Made by a program: the position numbers and the translations under genes
Source of the DNA: Clostridium sp. UBA2485
GTDB lineage: Bacteria; Bacillota; Clostridia; Clostridiales; Clostridiaceae
Assembly: GCF_002341865.1 (NCBI RefSeq)
Contig: NZ_DDOV01000046.1
Location: 29,285 to 53,705, forward strand
Direction: 5' to 3'
Length of the DNA stretch: 24,421 nt
Part shown: positions 15,076-22,097 of the stretch, piece by piece
Layout of the letters: every line of letters begins with the position of its first letter
Numbering within the stretch: position 1 is the first letter of the stretch
Notes under the pieces: generated by a model
What the model was told of the DNA's origin: nothing
What the model saw: only the letters and a program-made list of their open reading frames with translations
The model's database searches: none

Positions 15076-15976
15076 CTACATTACTTTATCAATAGTTTCT
15101 AAAATTATTTCTGGATAATCACTGTAAATATTATGACTTGAACCTTTAGCAAATATTAATTCTGCTTTTGATGAATAATTTAGTTTTTCTCTATCCAACT
15201 CTTGAATCAAATCCTCCAAAGTTCTTGCTTCAGATTCTGGTATTCCGGCCTCTATTAGTTTATTTATTTCTATCTCTCCATCCCTTACTATTGATTTAAT
15301 TGGCATATCTTTTAACATCTCTATAGACAGCTTCTCTATCTCTATCCCACTATCCAGTATATTTTCAAATTCAGAATCTTGAGCCCTATAAAACTTAGAA
15401 CTAATTAAAGCTTTTCTTATGTTTTCTTGAATCTCTTCTGAGAGTCTACTGCTACTTTCTGAAATACTTGGATTAATTTCCACTTTAAGCTCATCCTCAC
15501 TCATAGCTCCAAATTTCTTTAATCTTTCTATGGCCTTAGCTGTAGGATATTTTTCTTGTATGGATTGGAGTTTTCTTTTTAAGTTTTATATTTTATACAT
15601 TTCTGCTGGGGATGAGTCCACTAAAATTAAAGCCTTCACCATTTCTGGATATAATTTTGCAAAGTGCAACACACATTCCTCCAAAAGAATGTCCTACTAA
15701 TATTACTGGTTCATTGATACCTTTTTTTGCTAACAATAATTTTAAATTTTCGACTACTCTTCTTGTTGTACATTTCTCTTTTGCTATTGAACTGTTTCCA
15801 TAACCTTCTCTATGATATAAAATTACTCTTGCTTTCTTAGAAACTTCTTTTGCTATACCATACCAATCATAAAATAGAGATCCAAGCCCTGTTTCAATGA
15901 CTACAACTTGCTCACCTTTGCCTTGAGTAGAAATTTCTAATATTGTATCTCCTATATTTATTAATTTTATGTTCAT
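15076..15976 (-). pseudogene. Alpha/beta hydrolase broken by a frameshift and a nonsense codon
   Basis: Three frame segments together give one alpha/beta hydrolase. The N-terminal part (ATG 15976 to about 15660) has the nucleophile elbow VGHSFGGM. A small indel near 15675 then shifts frame; the next frame reads AKLYPEMVKALILVDSSPAE to a TAA near 15590, then continues in that frame as QSIQEKYPTAKAIERLKKFG and on to the end at 15076. The end contains the catalytic His region (KGSSHNIYSDYPEIILETI). An RBS (AAAGGCGG) is present. Two separate lesions argue for true decay rather than sequencing error. In neighbours of this type the enzyme would cleave small esters. Confidence 0.88.
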
Positions 15977-16017
15977 GTTAAGCCGCCTTTATTCATTATT
16001 ATTTTTTAAAATATATT

Positions 16018-16539
16018 CTATATATTTCTTCTCTTCCTTATATGATTAATACAAAACTCTATATCTTCTTTATTCTTTAAATAATAGACTTCTTTTCCCT
16101 GTGATTTTTCTTCTATTTCTTTTAATATAATAGGTTTACTATGTTTAGAGAAATTCCATATCCATTTTATAAATTCCCAATCTATTTTTTCGTCACATCC
16201 TGTAGTCAAATCACTTCTTGTTTTACCCTTATATTGAAATCTTCTCTTAACTACCCTATATAAACATTTAACCCTTGGCACATCAATAAAAATTATTGTG
16301 TCAGCAGTATTAAGCCTCATATCTAAAACTCCAATATAATTTCCATCCATTATCCATGACTCTTTTTCAACATAGCTTTTAACCCTCTCTTCAAATTCTT
16401 CACTAGGAACTCTAATCCAACCTGGAGCCCAAAACAGGGTATCTAAATGAATTACCTCTATATCAGTTATTTCTCCTATTCTCTTAGCCATTGTAGATTT
16501 TCCAGAACCTGCTGACCCTAAAATCATTATTTTTTTCAT
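16018..16539 (-). CDS. FlaR-like P-loop kinase (topology modulation family)
   Basis: The 173-residue protein has a Walker A loop GSAGSGKST (8-16) directly after the first strand, then HLDTLFWAPGW (about 31-41), a substrate-contact motif of the adenylate-kinase-like FlaR/'DNA topology modulation' family. The strand IIFIDVPR (about 87-94) and the basic RVVKRRF lid helix (about 100-107) follow. Family members are small nucleoside or sugar kinase-like proteins; the topology name is historic and their substrate is not known. It begins at ATG 16539 behind AGAGGAG. It is singly placed between a GNAT gene and the broken hydrolase. Confidence 0.8.
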   Translation of the reverse strand: MKKIMILGSAGSGKSTMAKRIGEITDIEVIHLDTLFWAPGWIRVPSEEFEERVKSYVEKESWIMDGNYIGVLDMRLNTADTIIFIDVPRVKCLYRVVKRRFQYKGKTRSDLTTGCDEKIDWEFIKWIWNFSKHSKPIILKEIEEKSQGKEVYYLKNKEDIEFCINHIRKRRNI

Positions 16540-16584
16540 ATTACTCCTCTAAGATTTAATTATACTTACCTTCTTTGTCTCTTA

Positions 16585-17154
16585 TCATAGCTCAAGTTTT
16601 TTATCTATCTCATCAAACTCTTCACTGGTCATACCATAGATAATTTCATCATAGTAATTTCCATTGGTATATACCATTCTTCTTATTACCCCTTCTTTTT
16701 TAAATCCTAAAGCTTCGTGAAGTTTCATTGATCTTTCATTGAAGGAATAGACATAAACAGTAGCCTTTTGATATCTTAATTCTCTAAGATAATATCTTAG
16801 TATTATTTTTATAGCTTCCTTTGCATATCCCTTTCCCCAGTATTCTCTTGATATACCTAATCCGTATCCAAAGGTACCTGTTCTACTATTACAATTGATA
16901 GTATTTATATTTCCTACTGCTATTCCATCACCATTTTCTATAATCCATGTAAATTCATCATTTTTTGGCGCTGCTTTTGACTTTTTCTCCACCATGTCAG
17001 TCATTAACTCACAATTTCTTGGAAAATGTATTTCATCACAGTATCTATCAGCTTCGCAATCATAATCATAGGACCATTTGTAATAATTTTCTGCATCTTT
17101 TAATTCTATTGCTCTAAGTCCAATTTTTTTACCTTTCCAAAAATTATAGTTCAT
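16585..17154 (-). CDS. GNAT N-acetyltransferase, RimJ/RimL-like
   Basis: The 189-residue enzyme has motif A as REYWGKGYAKEA (103-114), motif B as NERSMKLHEALGFKKEG (139-155) and the typical ending NGNYYDEIIYGM (164-175). Longer frames extend upstream to 17205, but the RBS AAAGGAG sits 9 bases before the ATG at 17154, and MNYNFWKGKKIGLRAIE is the usual family start. It follows the 17172 stop by 17 bases, so these two GNAT genes form an operon. It resembles the 1-386 protein in layout. The acceptor is unknown. Confidence 0.86.
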   Translation of the reverse strand: MNYNFWKGKKIGLRAIELKDAENYYKWSYDYDCEADRYCDEIHFPRNCELMTDMVEKKSKAAPKNDEFTWIIENGDGIAVGNINTINCNSRTGTFGYGLGISREYWGKGYAKEAIKIILRYYLRELRYQKATVYVYSFNERSMKLHEALGFKKEGVIRRMVYTNGNYYDEIIYGMTSEEFDEIDKKLEL

Positions 17155-17171
17155 AATATCTTCTCCTTTAA

Positions 17172-17609
17172 CTATAATTGAATCTCCATAACCACTTCTC
17201 CCCAAGCTATTTCTCCAGTTTTTCTAAATCCTATGCTTTCATATAGCTTATCAGCAACAGTATTTTCTGGCTCAAAGCTTGTACATAATGCTATATTTCC
17301 TTTCTCTTTTTTCATTAAATCTATAAATAATTCTATAGATTTTTTTCCATATCCCTTACCTTGATGCTTCTTATCCATCATTAATCTGCACATCCACCAT
17401 TTGTTAGTATCTTCATCAAAGCTATACATTAAAAATCCCACCATGGTTTCTCCATCATATATACCCATTGGATAACAATAATCCTCATATTTGGATTCCA
17501 ATAATGAATAGGAATTTGAAGCTACAAATTTTCTTTGGTTCTCTTCTACTTGAAGTTCAATGCACTTTTCCCAGTTGTCTCTATTAATTTCTTTTAAAAT
17601 AATTTCCAT
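17172..17609 (-). CDS. BltD-like spermine/spermidine-type GNAT acetyltransferase
   Basis: The 145-residue enzyme follows the BltD/PaiA-like pattern: INRDNWEKCIELQVEENQ at the N-terminus, KYEDYCYPMGIYDGETMVGF (about residues 40-59), motif A MMDKKHQGKGYGKKSI (about 77-92) and SFEPENTVADKLYESIGF near the C-terminus. Enzymes of this type acetylate polyamines or amino compounds; polyamine activity here is inferred. The ATG at 17609 has an AAGGAGAG RBS. Upstream is a 9-bp inverted repeat. It heads the GNAT pair with 16585-17154. Confidence 0.85.
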   Translation of the reverse strand: MEIILKEINRDNWEKCIELQVEENQRKFVASNSYSLLESKYEDYCYPMGIYDGETMVGFLMYSFDEDTNKWWMCRLMMDKKHQGKGYGKKSIELFIDLMKKEKGNIALCTSFEPENTVADKLYESIGFRKTGEIAWGEVVMEIQL

Positions 17610-17630
17610 TCTTATCTCTCCTTAATATAT

Positions 17631-17654
17631 CTTCTGTACCTGCTTGTACAGAAG
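17631..17654. promoter_or_regulatory. Inverted repeat upstream of the BltD-like gene
   Basis: CTTCTGTAC-N6-GTACAGAAG is perfect. It ends about 13 bases before the SD and lies downstream of a candidate promoter (AAGACA-N18-TATAAA on the minus strand). It could be an operator or a leader hairpin. No U-tract follows, so it is not a terminator. Confidence 0.5.
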
Positions 17655-17729
17655 TTGATTTTAATTATTTTATAACCTACATATAAATAATATGTCTTTA
17701 ATCTTTCATTTAATTTACATCTCCATAAA

Positions 17730-18335
17730 TTACAATAAATTTTTCAAATCCTCATCATAATTCATATATAATTGTTTAAATTCATCCTCTAAAATACTCA
17801 TTATAATTTCATTATGATATTTATGATTAAAGTATAGACTATCTCTTTTAATTCCTTCTTTTACAAATCCTAATTTCTCATAAACACGCATTGCTCTTTC
17901 ATTAAATTCAAACACACTTAATTCAATTCTATGAAGATTAAACATTCCAAAACCATAATTTAGTGCTAAAATCATAGCTTCACTTCCATATCCTTTATTA
18001 AAATCTTCTTTTTTATTAATAGCTATCCTTATATTGGCACTTCTATCTTTTACACTTACCTCATTGATAACAACTTCACCAACAATTTTGTTAGAATTTT
18101 TAAAAAATATTAAAAAGTCTGCTCGATTGCTATCATTTTCAATTGTATTTAAGAAACCTTCTAAATTAGATTTCGTATACAATTCCTTTGTTCCAGTAAA
18201 AACACTTGATTCAATGCTGGCATTTTTAAAATATTCACAGTATTCCTCAAGATATTCGCTTCCTAACTTTTTTAAATAGACCAAGTTCCCACTTAACTCT
18301 AAAAAATTTATCATTTTTAATTTACATATCCCCAT
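17730..18335 (-). CDS. GNAT N-acetyltransferase, RimJ/RimL-like
   Basis: The 201-residue enzyme has motif A NKKEDFNKGYGSEAMILAL (about 107-125), with NKGYG at the acetyl-CoA loop, motif B NERAMRVYEKLGFVKEG (145-161) and the family ending FNHKYHNEIIMSILEDEF. The ATG at 18335 has a good RBS (AGAGGAGTAAAAC); the next Met (residue 8) has none. It lies 15 bases after the upstream GNAT stop at 18351, so 18351-18803 and this gene are cotranscribed. The acceptor is unknown. Confidence 0.85.
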   Translation of the reverse strand: MGICKLKMINFLELSGNLVYLKKLGSEYLEEYCEYFKNASIESSVFTGTKELYTKSNLEGFLNTIENDSNRADFLIFFKNSNKIVGEVVINEVSVKDRSANIRIAINKKEDFNKGYGSEAMILALNYGFGMFNLHRIELSVFEFNERAMRVYEKLGFVKEGIKRDSLYFNHKYHNEIIMSILEDEFKQLYMNYDEDLKNLL

Positions 18336-18350
18336 GTTTTACTCCTCTTT

Positions 18351-18803
18351 CTATTCAATTTCTAATTTATAAAAAATTTCATCCTCTGCTTCAAATCCAG
18401 TAATAAACTGCTTAAAGCCTAAGCCAGAGTATAATTTTTCTGCCACTCTGCTCTCTGGATGAAAACTTAAACAAATCCTATCACATTTAGTTTCTTCTTT
18501 AATTTTTTCTATCAATTTTTCTAGTGTATATTTACCGTAACCTTGTCCTTGATATCTTTCATCAATCATATATCGAATTAACCATATTTCTTTATCCCTC
18601 TCATCTTCTAGACCATATATAGAAAATCCAATAATATCTTCATCTTTATATATTCCTAAAGTTGTCCACTCAGGGTAGAACTTTGATTCTGCAATCGATA
18701 TTAAATTAGAATGTGGTAAATATCTCTCTTGTTCCTTAGATATCTTTAGAGCAATAGCTTCTCTCCAATTATCTGCTGTAATATTTTTAAAATATATATT
18801 CAA
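18351..18803 (-). CDS. BltD-like GNAT acetyltransferase, TTG start
   Basis: This 150-residue enzyme is a second BltD/spermidine-type GNAT: ITADNWREAIALKISKEQER at the start, TTLGIYKDEDIIGFSIYG (about 47-64), motif A RYMIDERYQGQGYGKYTL (77-94) and LSFHPESRVAEKLYSGLGF (about 112-130). The start is TTG 18803 with AGGG about 8 bases upstream; there is no better ATG. It is similar in layout to the 17172 gene. The pairing BltD-like plus RimJ/RimL-like occurs twice in a row here (17172/16585 and 18351/17730). Confidence 0.83.
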   Translation of the reverse strand: MNIYFKNITADNWREAIALKISKEQERYLPHSNLISIAESKFYPEWTTLGIYKDEDIIGFSIYGLEDERDKEIWLIRYMIDERYQGQGYGKYTLEKLIEKIKEETKCDRICLSFHPESRVAEKLYSGLGFKQFITGFEAEDEIFYKLEIE

Positions 18804-18829
18804 TATATTATCCCTGCTTCCTATTATTT

Positions 18830-19609
18830 TTAAATGAACTTTATCTTTAGTAAACGAGTTCTTGTTACAAATCCACAGCTCTCTAAGGTCTTTTTAAAGT
18901 TGATGTTATAATACCAACAACCACATATAGGAATTTCTCCATTCTCATAACATAATTTTTTTAACTTAGTTATTATAGCTTTGCCTATACCCTTTTTTCT
19001 ATATGCTACACTTGTAAACATTCCTATGCTTGTGTAGCCCTGTAATACTTGTCCTTTTTCAGTTATACCAAAGCCTAAAACCTCTTCTCCTTCAGTAAAG
19101 ATAAATATTTCTTTCTCCTCAACTTGCTTAGGAACGTCCTCAAAAAAATCTCCACTGATTTCCTTTATTATTTCTATGTCTCCACTCTCTGCTAATCTTA
19201 GAACTCCGCCACCATATGGTTTCACTGGTTCAGGATTCTCTTTATTATCTTGAAAAAAGTATGCTTGATTTTTTATTTCTTTATTTTCTATATCGCAAAT
19301 GCAGCTCAAAAATAACTCATCTGCAGTACATACATAAGCTTCTTCTATTGAAAATTTATCAAGTATATCACTAAAAACTTCTTGTGCATATTTTAAATAT
19401 TTAAATTTAACATAAAATTGAGTTAATAGCTTTTTTTCAAAAATTGAGAAATATCCTATATCTACTGAATCTTTAACTATCTTATAAAAATCTGATGCTA
19501 TTATATGATCTTCTAAAAAGGAATCAAAGGGCGATGACAGTGTCTTTGTCTATTCCGCCATTAACTCTGAAATCTTCTCAATAGTTGTAGGTTTAAATTT
19601 GAAATTCAT
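18830..19609 (-). pseudogene. GNAT acetyltransferase interrupted by one amber codon
   Basis: A single frame of 260 codons runs from ATG 19609 (RBS AAAGGAG) to 18830. Its only defect is TAG at codon 20 (19550-19552). The N-terminal ~130 residues (from PTTIEKISELMAE) form a helical domain, and the C-terminal GNAT has SVAYRKKGIGKAIITKL (about 200-216). No Met codon follows the stop before the GNAT half, so a restart is unlikely unless at a TTG near 19309. Everything else is intact, so the mutation is recent or the codon is read through by a suppressor. Otherwise the gene is inactive. Confidence 0.85.
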
Positions 19610-19689
19610 ATAGTATTCTCCTTTAATTTAGGTTTATAATGATTTAAAATTTTACTTGAAACTAAAAATTAGCTTTATACCTCATTATT

Positions 19690-20262
19690 CTAATTATTTA
19701 CTATCCCAAATATCAGCCTATCCTCATATCCATCCGTTGCTATATTATAGACTGACTCTTTTCTCAATTCTTCTTTTGCAAATCCAAGCTTTAAACATAC
19801 ATTGATTGAGGCAATATTATCAGGATGTATAGATGCTTCAATCCTATGTAAATTTAAAGTTTTAAATCCATAATTAATAACCTTTTCGCCTACCTCACTC
19901 ATTATGTTTTTTCTCCAATATTTCTTATTAAGCATATATCCTATAGCTGCACTTGAATTATTCCTATTAAAATTATTAAGTGTAATTAATCCTAGAACCT
20001 TATCTGCTTCCTTTTCTGTAATACACCATCTAATAAATCTCTTTTCATTGAAGCCTCTCAAAAAAGCTTCTACAGATTTTTTTGCCTGTTCAATGGTGGT
20101 CATGGGACTAGTTTGCTGATATTTAACTGCTTCTTTCTCAGAATATATATCATATATATCACTATAATCTCCATCTTTTACTTGTCTTAATATAAATCTG
20201 TCCGTTTCAAGTATTAGAAAAATTTCGAATATTGAATCTATACAATTTGTATCCTCATTCAT
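19690..20262 (-). CDS. RimJ/RimL-like GNAT with a degenerate acetyl-CoA loop
   Basis: The 190-residue protein has the RimJ/RimL pattern: LETDRFILRQVKDGDYSDIY (about 18-37), motif B 'ASINVCLKLGFAKEELRKES' and the end DGYEDRLIFGI. Motif A is YWRKNIMSEV (115-124), where most relatives have YWGKGYxxEA; both glycines of the pyrophosphate loop are replaced. Catalysis is therefore doubtful. The ATG at 20262 is preferred (AAGGTG SD about 9 bases upstream); a GTG at 20274 overlapping the preceding stop is possible. It is directly downstream of the interrupted GNAT gene. Confidence 0.75.
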   Translation of the reverse strand: MNEDTNCIDSIFEIFLILETDRFILRQVKDGDYSDIYDIYSEKEAVKYQQTSPMTTIEQAKKSVEAFLRGFNEKRFIRWCITEKEADKVLGLITLNNFNRNNSSAAIGYMLNKKYWRKNIMSEVGEKVINYGFKTLNLHRIEASIHPDNIASINVCLKLGFAKEELRKESVYNIATDGYEDRLIFGIVNN

Positions 20263-20270
20263 AATGTTTT

Positions 20271-20923
20271 TCACCTTACCTTGGTATATAGTAGATTATC
20301 ATAGTATTTTCCCTGAAATTCTACAGCTTTTCTAAGTAAGCTCTCTCTAACAAAATTATTTTTAATTGCAACCTTTTCACTAGCTTTATTTCTTAGGTCC
20401 ATTCTTATTTCAAGTCTAACTAATTTAAGATCTTCAAATGCTATTTTCTCCAGTTTAGCTACAATTTCTGATGCAATTCCTTTGTTAAGGTACATGAAAA
20501 TAAATAAAAGGTTAAATATGCGACGTATATTTTGCATCAGACAAGGAAGTACAGTCAGCTCATAGTAGAGCTATAAGCTAACTGTGCTGACGAAGTATGA
20601 TACAAAATAGACTAGCATATTGGCTTATTTATTTTTTTCATGTGCCTAGAGTAACTTCTATCTACAAAATATCCTAGTTCTCCTATATGTGGTACCTCTC
20701 GAAATATTTTAATGTTACACCCTCCCACCAAAATTCCTCTGTAAATTATAGAATAATTATACTCGAGATTATTCTTTCTTTTGTACTCTCTTCTTTTAAT
20801 CCATTTAATTTCTTCTTCAACATCCTCCGGAATAGCTGCATAATAAAATTCATACTCTCCCTCTTTTAAAATTCTTAAATATTCTTCTGCCTCTTCTACC
20901 TTTGGATAAGAAAGCTCAATCAT
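20271..20923 (-). pseudogene. GNAT acetyltransferase split by a ~160-bp palindromic insertion
   Basis: The gene starts at ATG 20923 (RBS AGAGGTG) and reads to YFVDRSY at about 20650. The reading then resumes at 20493 as YLNKGIASEIVAKLEKIAFE and continues to the end at 20271 (GKYYDNLLYTKVR). The break falls exactly in motif A (YxxKGIASE), so the intact gene would be a RimJ/RimL-like GNAT of about 160-170 residues. TAC codons stand at both borders, which may be a target duplication. The inserted sequence is a separate entry. No active enzyme is expected, though the downstream half has its own in-frame ATG from the insert. Confidence 0.88.
20488..20650. mobile_element. MITE-like imperfect palindromic insertion
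   Basis: The insert is an inverted repeat along most of its length. Ends: AGGTACATGAAAA at the left and its near complement TTTTTTTCATGTGCCT at the right; inside, TATTTTGCATCA pairs with TGATACAAAATA; the centre has GTCAGC/GCTGAC and AGCTC-N6-GAGCT. It codes for no transposase. It interrupts a GNAT gene in motif A. The structure matches a miniature inverted-repeat element moved by a transposase elsewhere; the exact ends and target duplication (possibly TAC) are uncertain. Confidence 0.75.
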
Positions 20924-21024
20924 TTTTTCTCACCTCTTCATGCATTCTCTTATCACTTATCTTTTCAACTAATATTTTTTTATAATAGATGACTAATATA
21001 CTTGCTTAAAGCCTATATAAAAAA

Positions 21025-21071
21025 ATAAATAGCTATACCCATTCCTCCTTAGAAATAGATATAGCTATTTT
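21025..21071. terminator. Bidirectional terminator-like hairpin
   Basis: AAATAGCTATA (21026-21036) pairs with TATAGCTATTT (21059-21069). T-runs flank both sides (TTTTGTTTATG on plus, TTTATTTTTTTATA on minus). It lies between the split GNAT gene and the 35-codon ORF unit. Confidence 0.6.
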
Positions 21072-21083
21072 GTTTATGTATAC

Positions 21084-21111
21084 AAAAAGTCCTAGAGATA
21101 CCCTAGGACTT
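21084..21111 (-). terminator. Terminator of the 35-codon ORF
   Basis: A 9-bp stem (AAGTCCTAG 21087-21095 with CTAGGACTT 21103-21111) is followed on the minus strand by TTTTTGTAT. Its first base pairs lie in the stop codon of the small ORF. Confidence 0.85.
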
Positions 21112-21217
21112 AATTACAACATAGAACTTTAAACTGCTTTTTAAAACCTATATTTTGAGGTAGGGTATAATTTGTATCTATATTAAGTTTAACTTCATGT
21201 AAATTATTATTTAACAT
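21110..21217 (-). CDS. Small peptide of 35 aa, C-terminus Cys-Cys-Asn
   Basis: The ORF starts at ATG 21217 behind a near-perfect SD (AAAGGAGG) and ends at TAA 21110. The product starts MLNNNLHEVKLNIDTNYTLP and ends GFKKQFKVLCCN. It is short, soluble, slightly basic at the end, with two adjacent Cys next to last. A consensus promoter lies 25-60 bases upstream and a terminator overlaps the stop, so the whole unit is about 160 bases. That makes it a real gene. No family is recognised; a secreted or modified peptide precursor or a regulatory peptide is possible. No modification or export gene is adjacent. Confidence 0.75.
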   Translation of the reverse strand: MLNNNLHEVKLNIDTNYTLPQNIGFKKQFKVLCCN

Positions 21218-21248
21218 GTTCCTACCTCCTTTTATTGATTATATTTCC

Positions 21249-21278
21249 ATTATAGTTTTTAATTGCATTATTTGTCAA
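21249..21278 (-). promoter_or_regulatory. Consensus sigma-A promoter of the 35-codon ORF
   Basis: On the minus strand TTGACA (21273-21278) and TATAAT (21249-21254) match the consensus exactly with an 18-base spacer. The expected 5' UTR is about 25 bases, leading straight into the SD. Confidence 0.85.
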
Positions 21279-21422
21279 CTGCTATTTAATTAATCAATCA
21301 TATAAATTTGACAACTTCAATATGAATTACTCATTTTTTATAAAGTACATGTCTTATACTTATATAATTATTAGCAAGATATTTAATTAAAAATTTATTT
21401 GAGCATTAGGTATTTTAAATGC

Positions 21423-21455
21423 AAAAAGCTGACAGATTTTATTCTGTCAGCTTTT
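21423..21455 (-). terminator. Terminator of the acidic protein gene
   Basis: A 12-bp perfect stem (AAAAGCTGACAG 21424-21435 with CTGTCAGCTTTT 21444-21455) followed by T-rich DNA on the minus strand. The stem overlaps the stop codon. Confidence 0.88.
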
Positions 21456-21936
21456 AGTCTATAAATATTTCCCAATCCCCACACTCACATTGTATTATGT
21501 ATAAAGTTTTTGAATCAAAGTCACCTTCTCCAAAATCTTTATCTAGATCTTTTTCATCTTCTATATATCTATATCCAATATTAAACTTTTCCTCATATTC
21601 CCCTTCATCTTCTTCATCATATTCTTCCACATAATCATACTCATAGCTTTCTTCTCCACTTTTATAATATAAAAGTTCTTCATAAGTAGTGCTATCTGTT
21701 TTTATATCAAAATTTTCCAATTTGTACACAGTAGACTTATTATCTTCACAACAATTATTCCGTGAAAGTTTTTTTACTTCAGCATATTCATTTTCAGCTC
21801 CAAATTGAACTACTTCTAATATCTCCTCTTCACTCATTGATAATTTTACTTTGTGCTCATAATCAGAGAATCCCTTAAATTTATTTACAGGTAACTTTAT
21901 TCTCTCATCTTCTGTTTCTAAAATTAAATATTCCAA
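21454..21936 (-). CDS. Acidic protein of unknown function
   Basis: The product is about 160 residues, Glu/Asp/Tyr-rich, with an acidic stretch YEYDYVEEYDEEDEGEYEE (about 97-115) and a C-terminus CECGDWEIFID. No signal peptide, membrane segment or known domain is seen. Start choice: ATG 21942 lies only 2 bases from GGAG, and GTG 21945 overlaps it; TTG 21936 has an 8-base gap to GGAG and gives MEYLILETEDERI, so TTG is preferred. A strong terminator follows. It is divergent from the metallophosphoesterase gene and shares its upstream region. Confidence 0.7.
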   Translation of the reverse strand: MEYLILETEDERIKLPVNKFKGFSDYEHKVKLSMSEEEILEVVQFGAENEYAEVKKLSRNNCCEDNKSTVYKLENFDIKTDSTTYEELLYYKSGEESYEYDYVEEYDEEDEGEYEEKFNIGYRYIEDEKDLDKDFGEGDFDSKTLYIIQCECGDWEIFID

Positions 21937-21993
21937 GTACATCACTCCATTTAACTTTTTGTATAGTTATTTTAACATATTTTTTATCATTTA

Positions 21994-22042
21994 TACATTT
22001 ATTTGAATTATCTAATAAATGTATATATAAATACATTTATTT
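21994..22042. promoter_or_regulatory. Promoter of the phosphoesterase with a 10-bp inverted repeat
   Basis: The plus-strand promoter is TTGAAT (22003-22008), 17-base spacer, TATAAA (22026-22031). TACATTTATT (21994-22003) and AATAAATGTA (22014-22023) form a perfect inverted repeat across -35 and spacer, and a third copy of TACATTTATT follows at 22033-22042. Sites of this shape suggest operator control of one or both divergent genes. Confidence 0.6.
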
Positions 22043-22097
22043 ACCTAAAATAGCTAATAATAATTTAATAAAGTAATTGAGAAAAGGAGGAAAAATT

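Noticed and set aside
20271..20537. Separate 88-aa GNAT gene
   Set aside because: Its first residues come from the palindromic insert; it is the C-terminal half of the split gene.
21041..21060. GGAGGAATG in the hairpin loop as a start of a tiny gene
   Set aside because: The SD touches the ATG and the frame stops after about 10 codons; it is the loop of a terminator-like hairpin.
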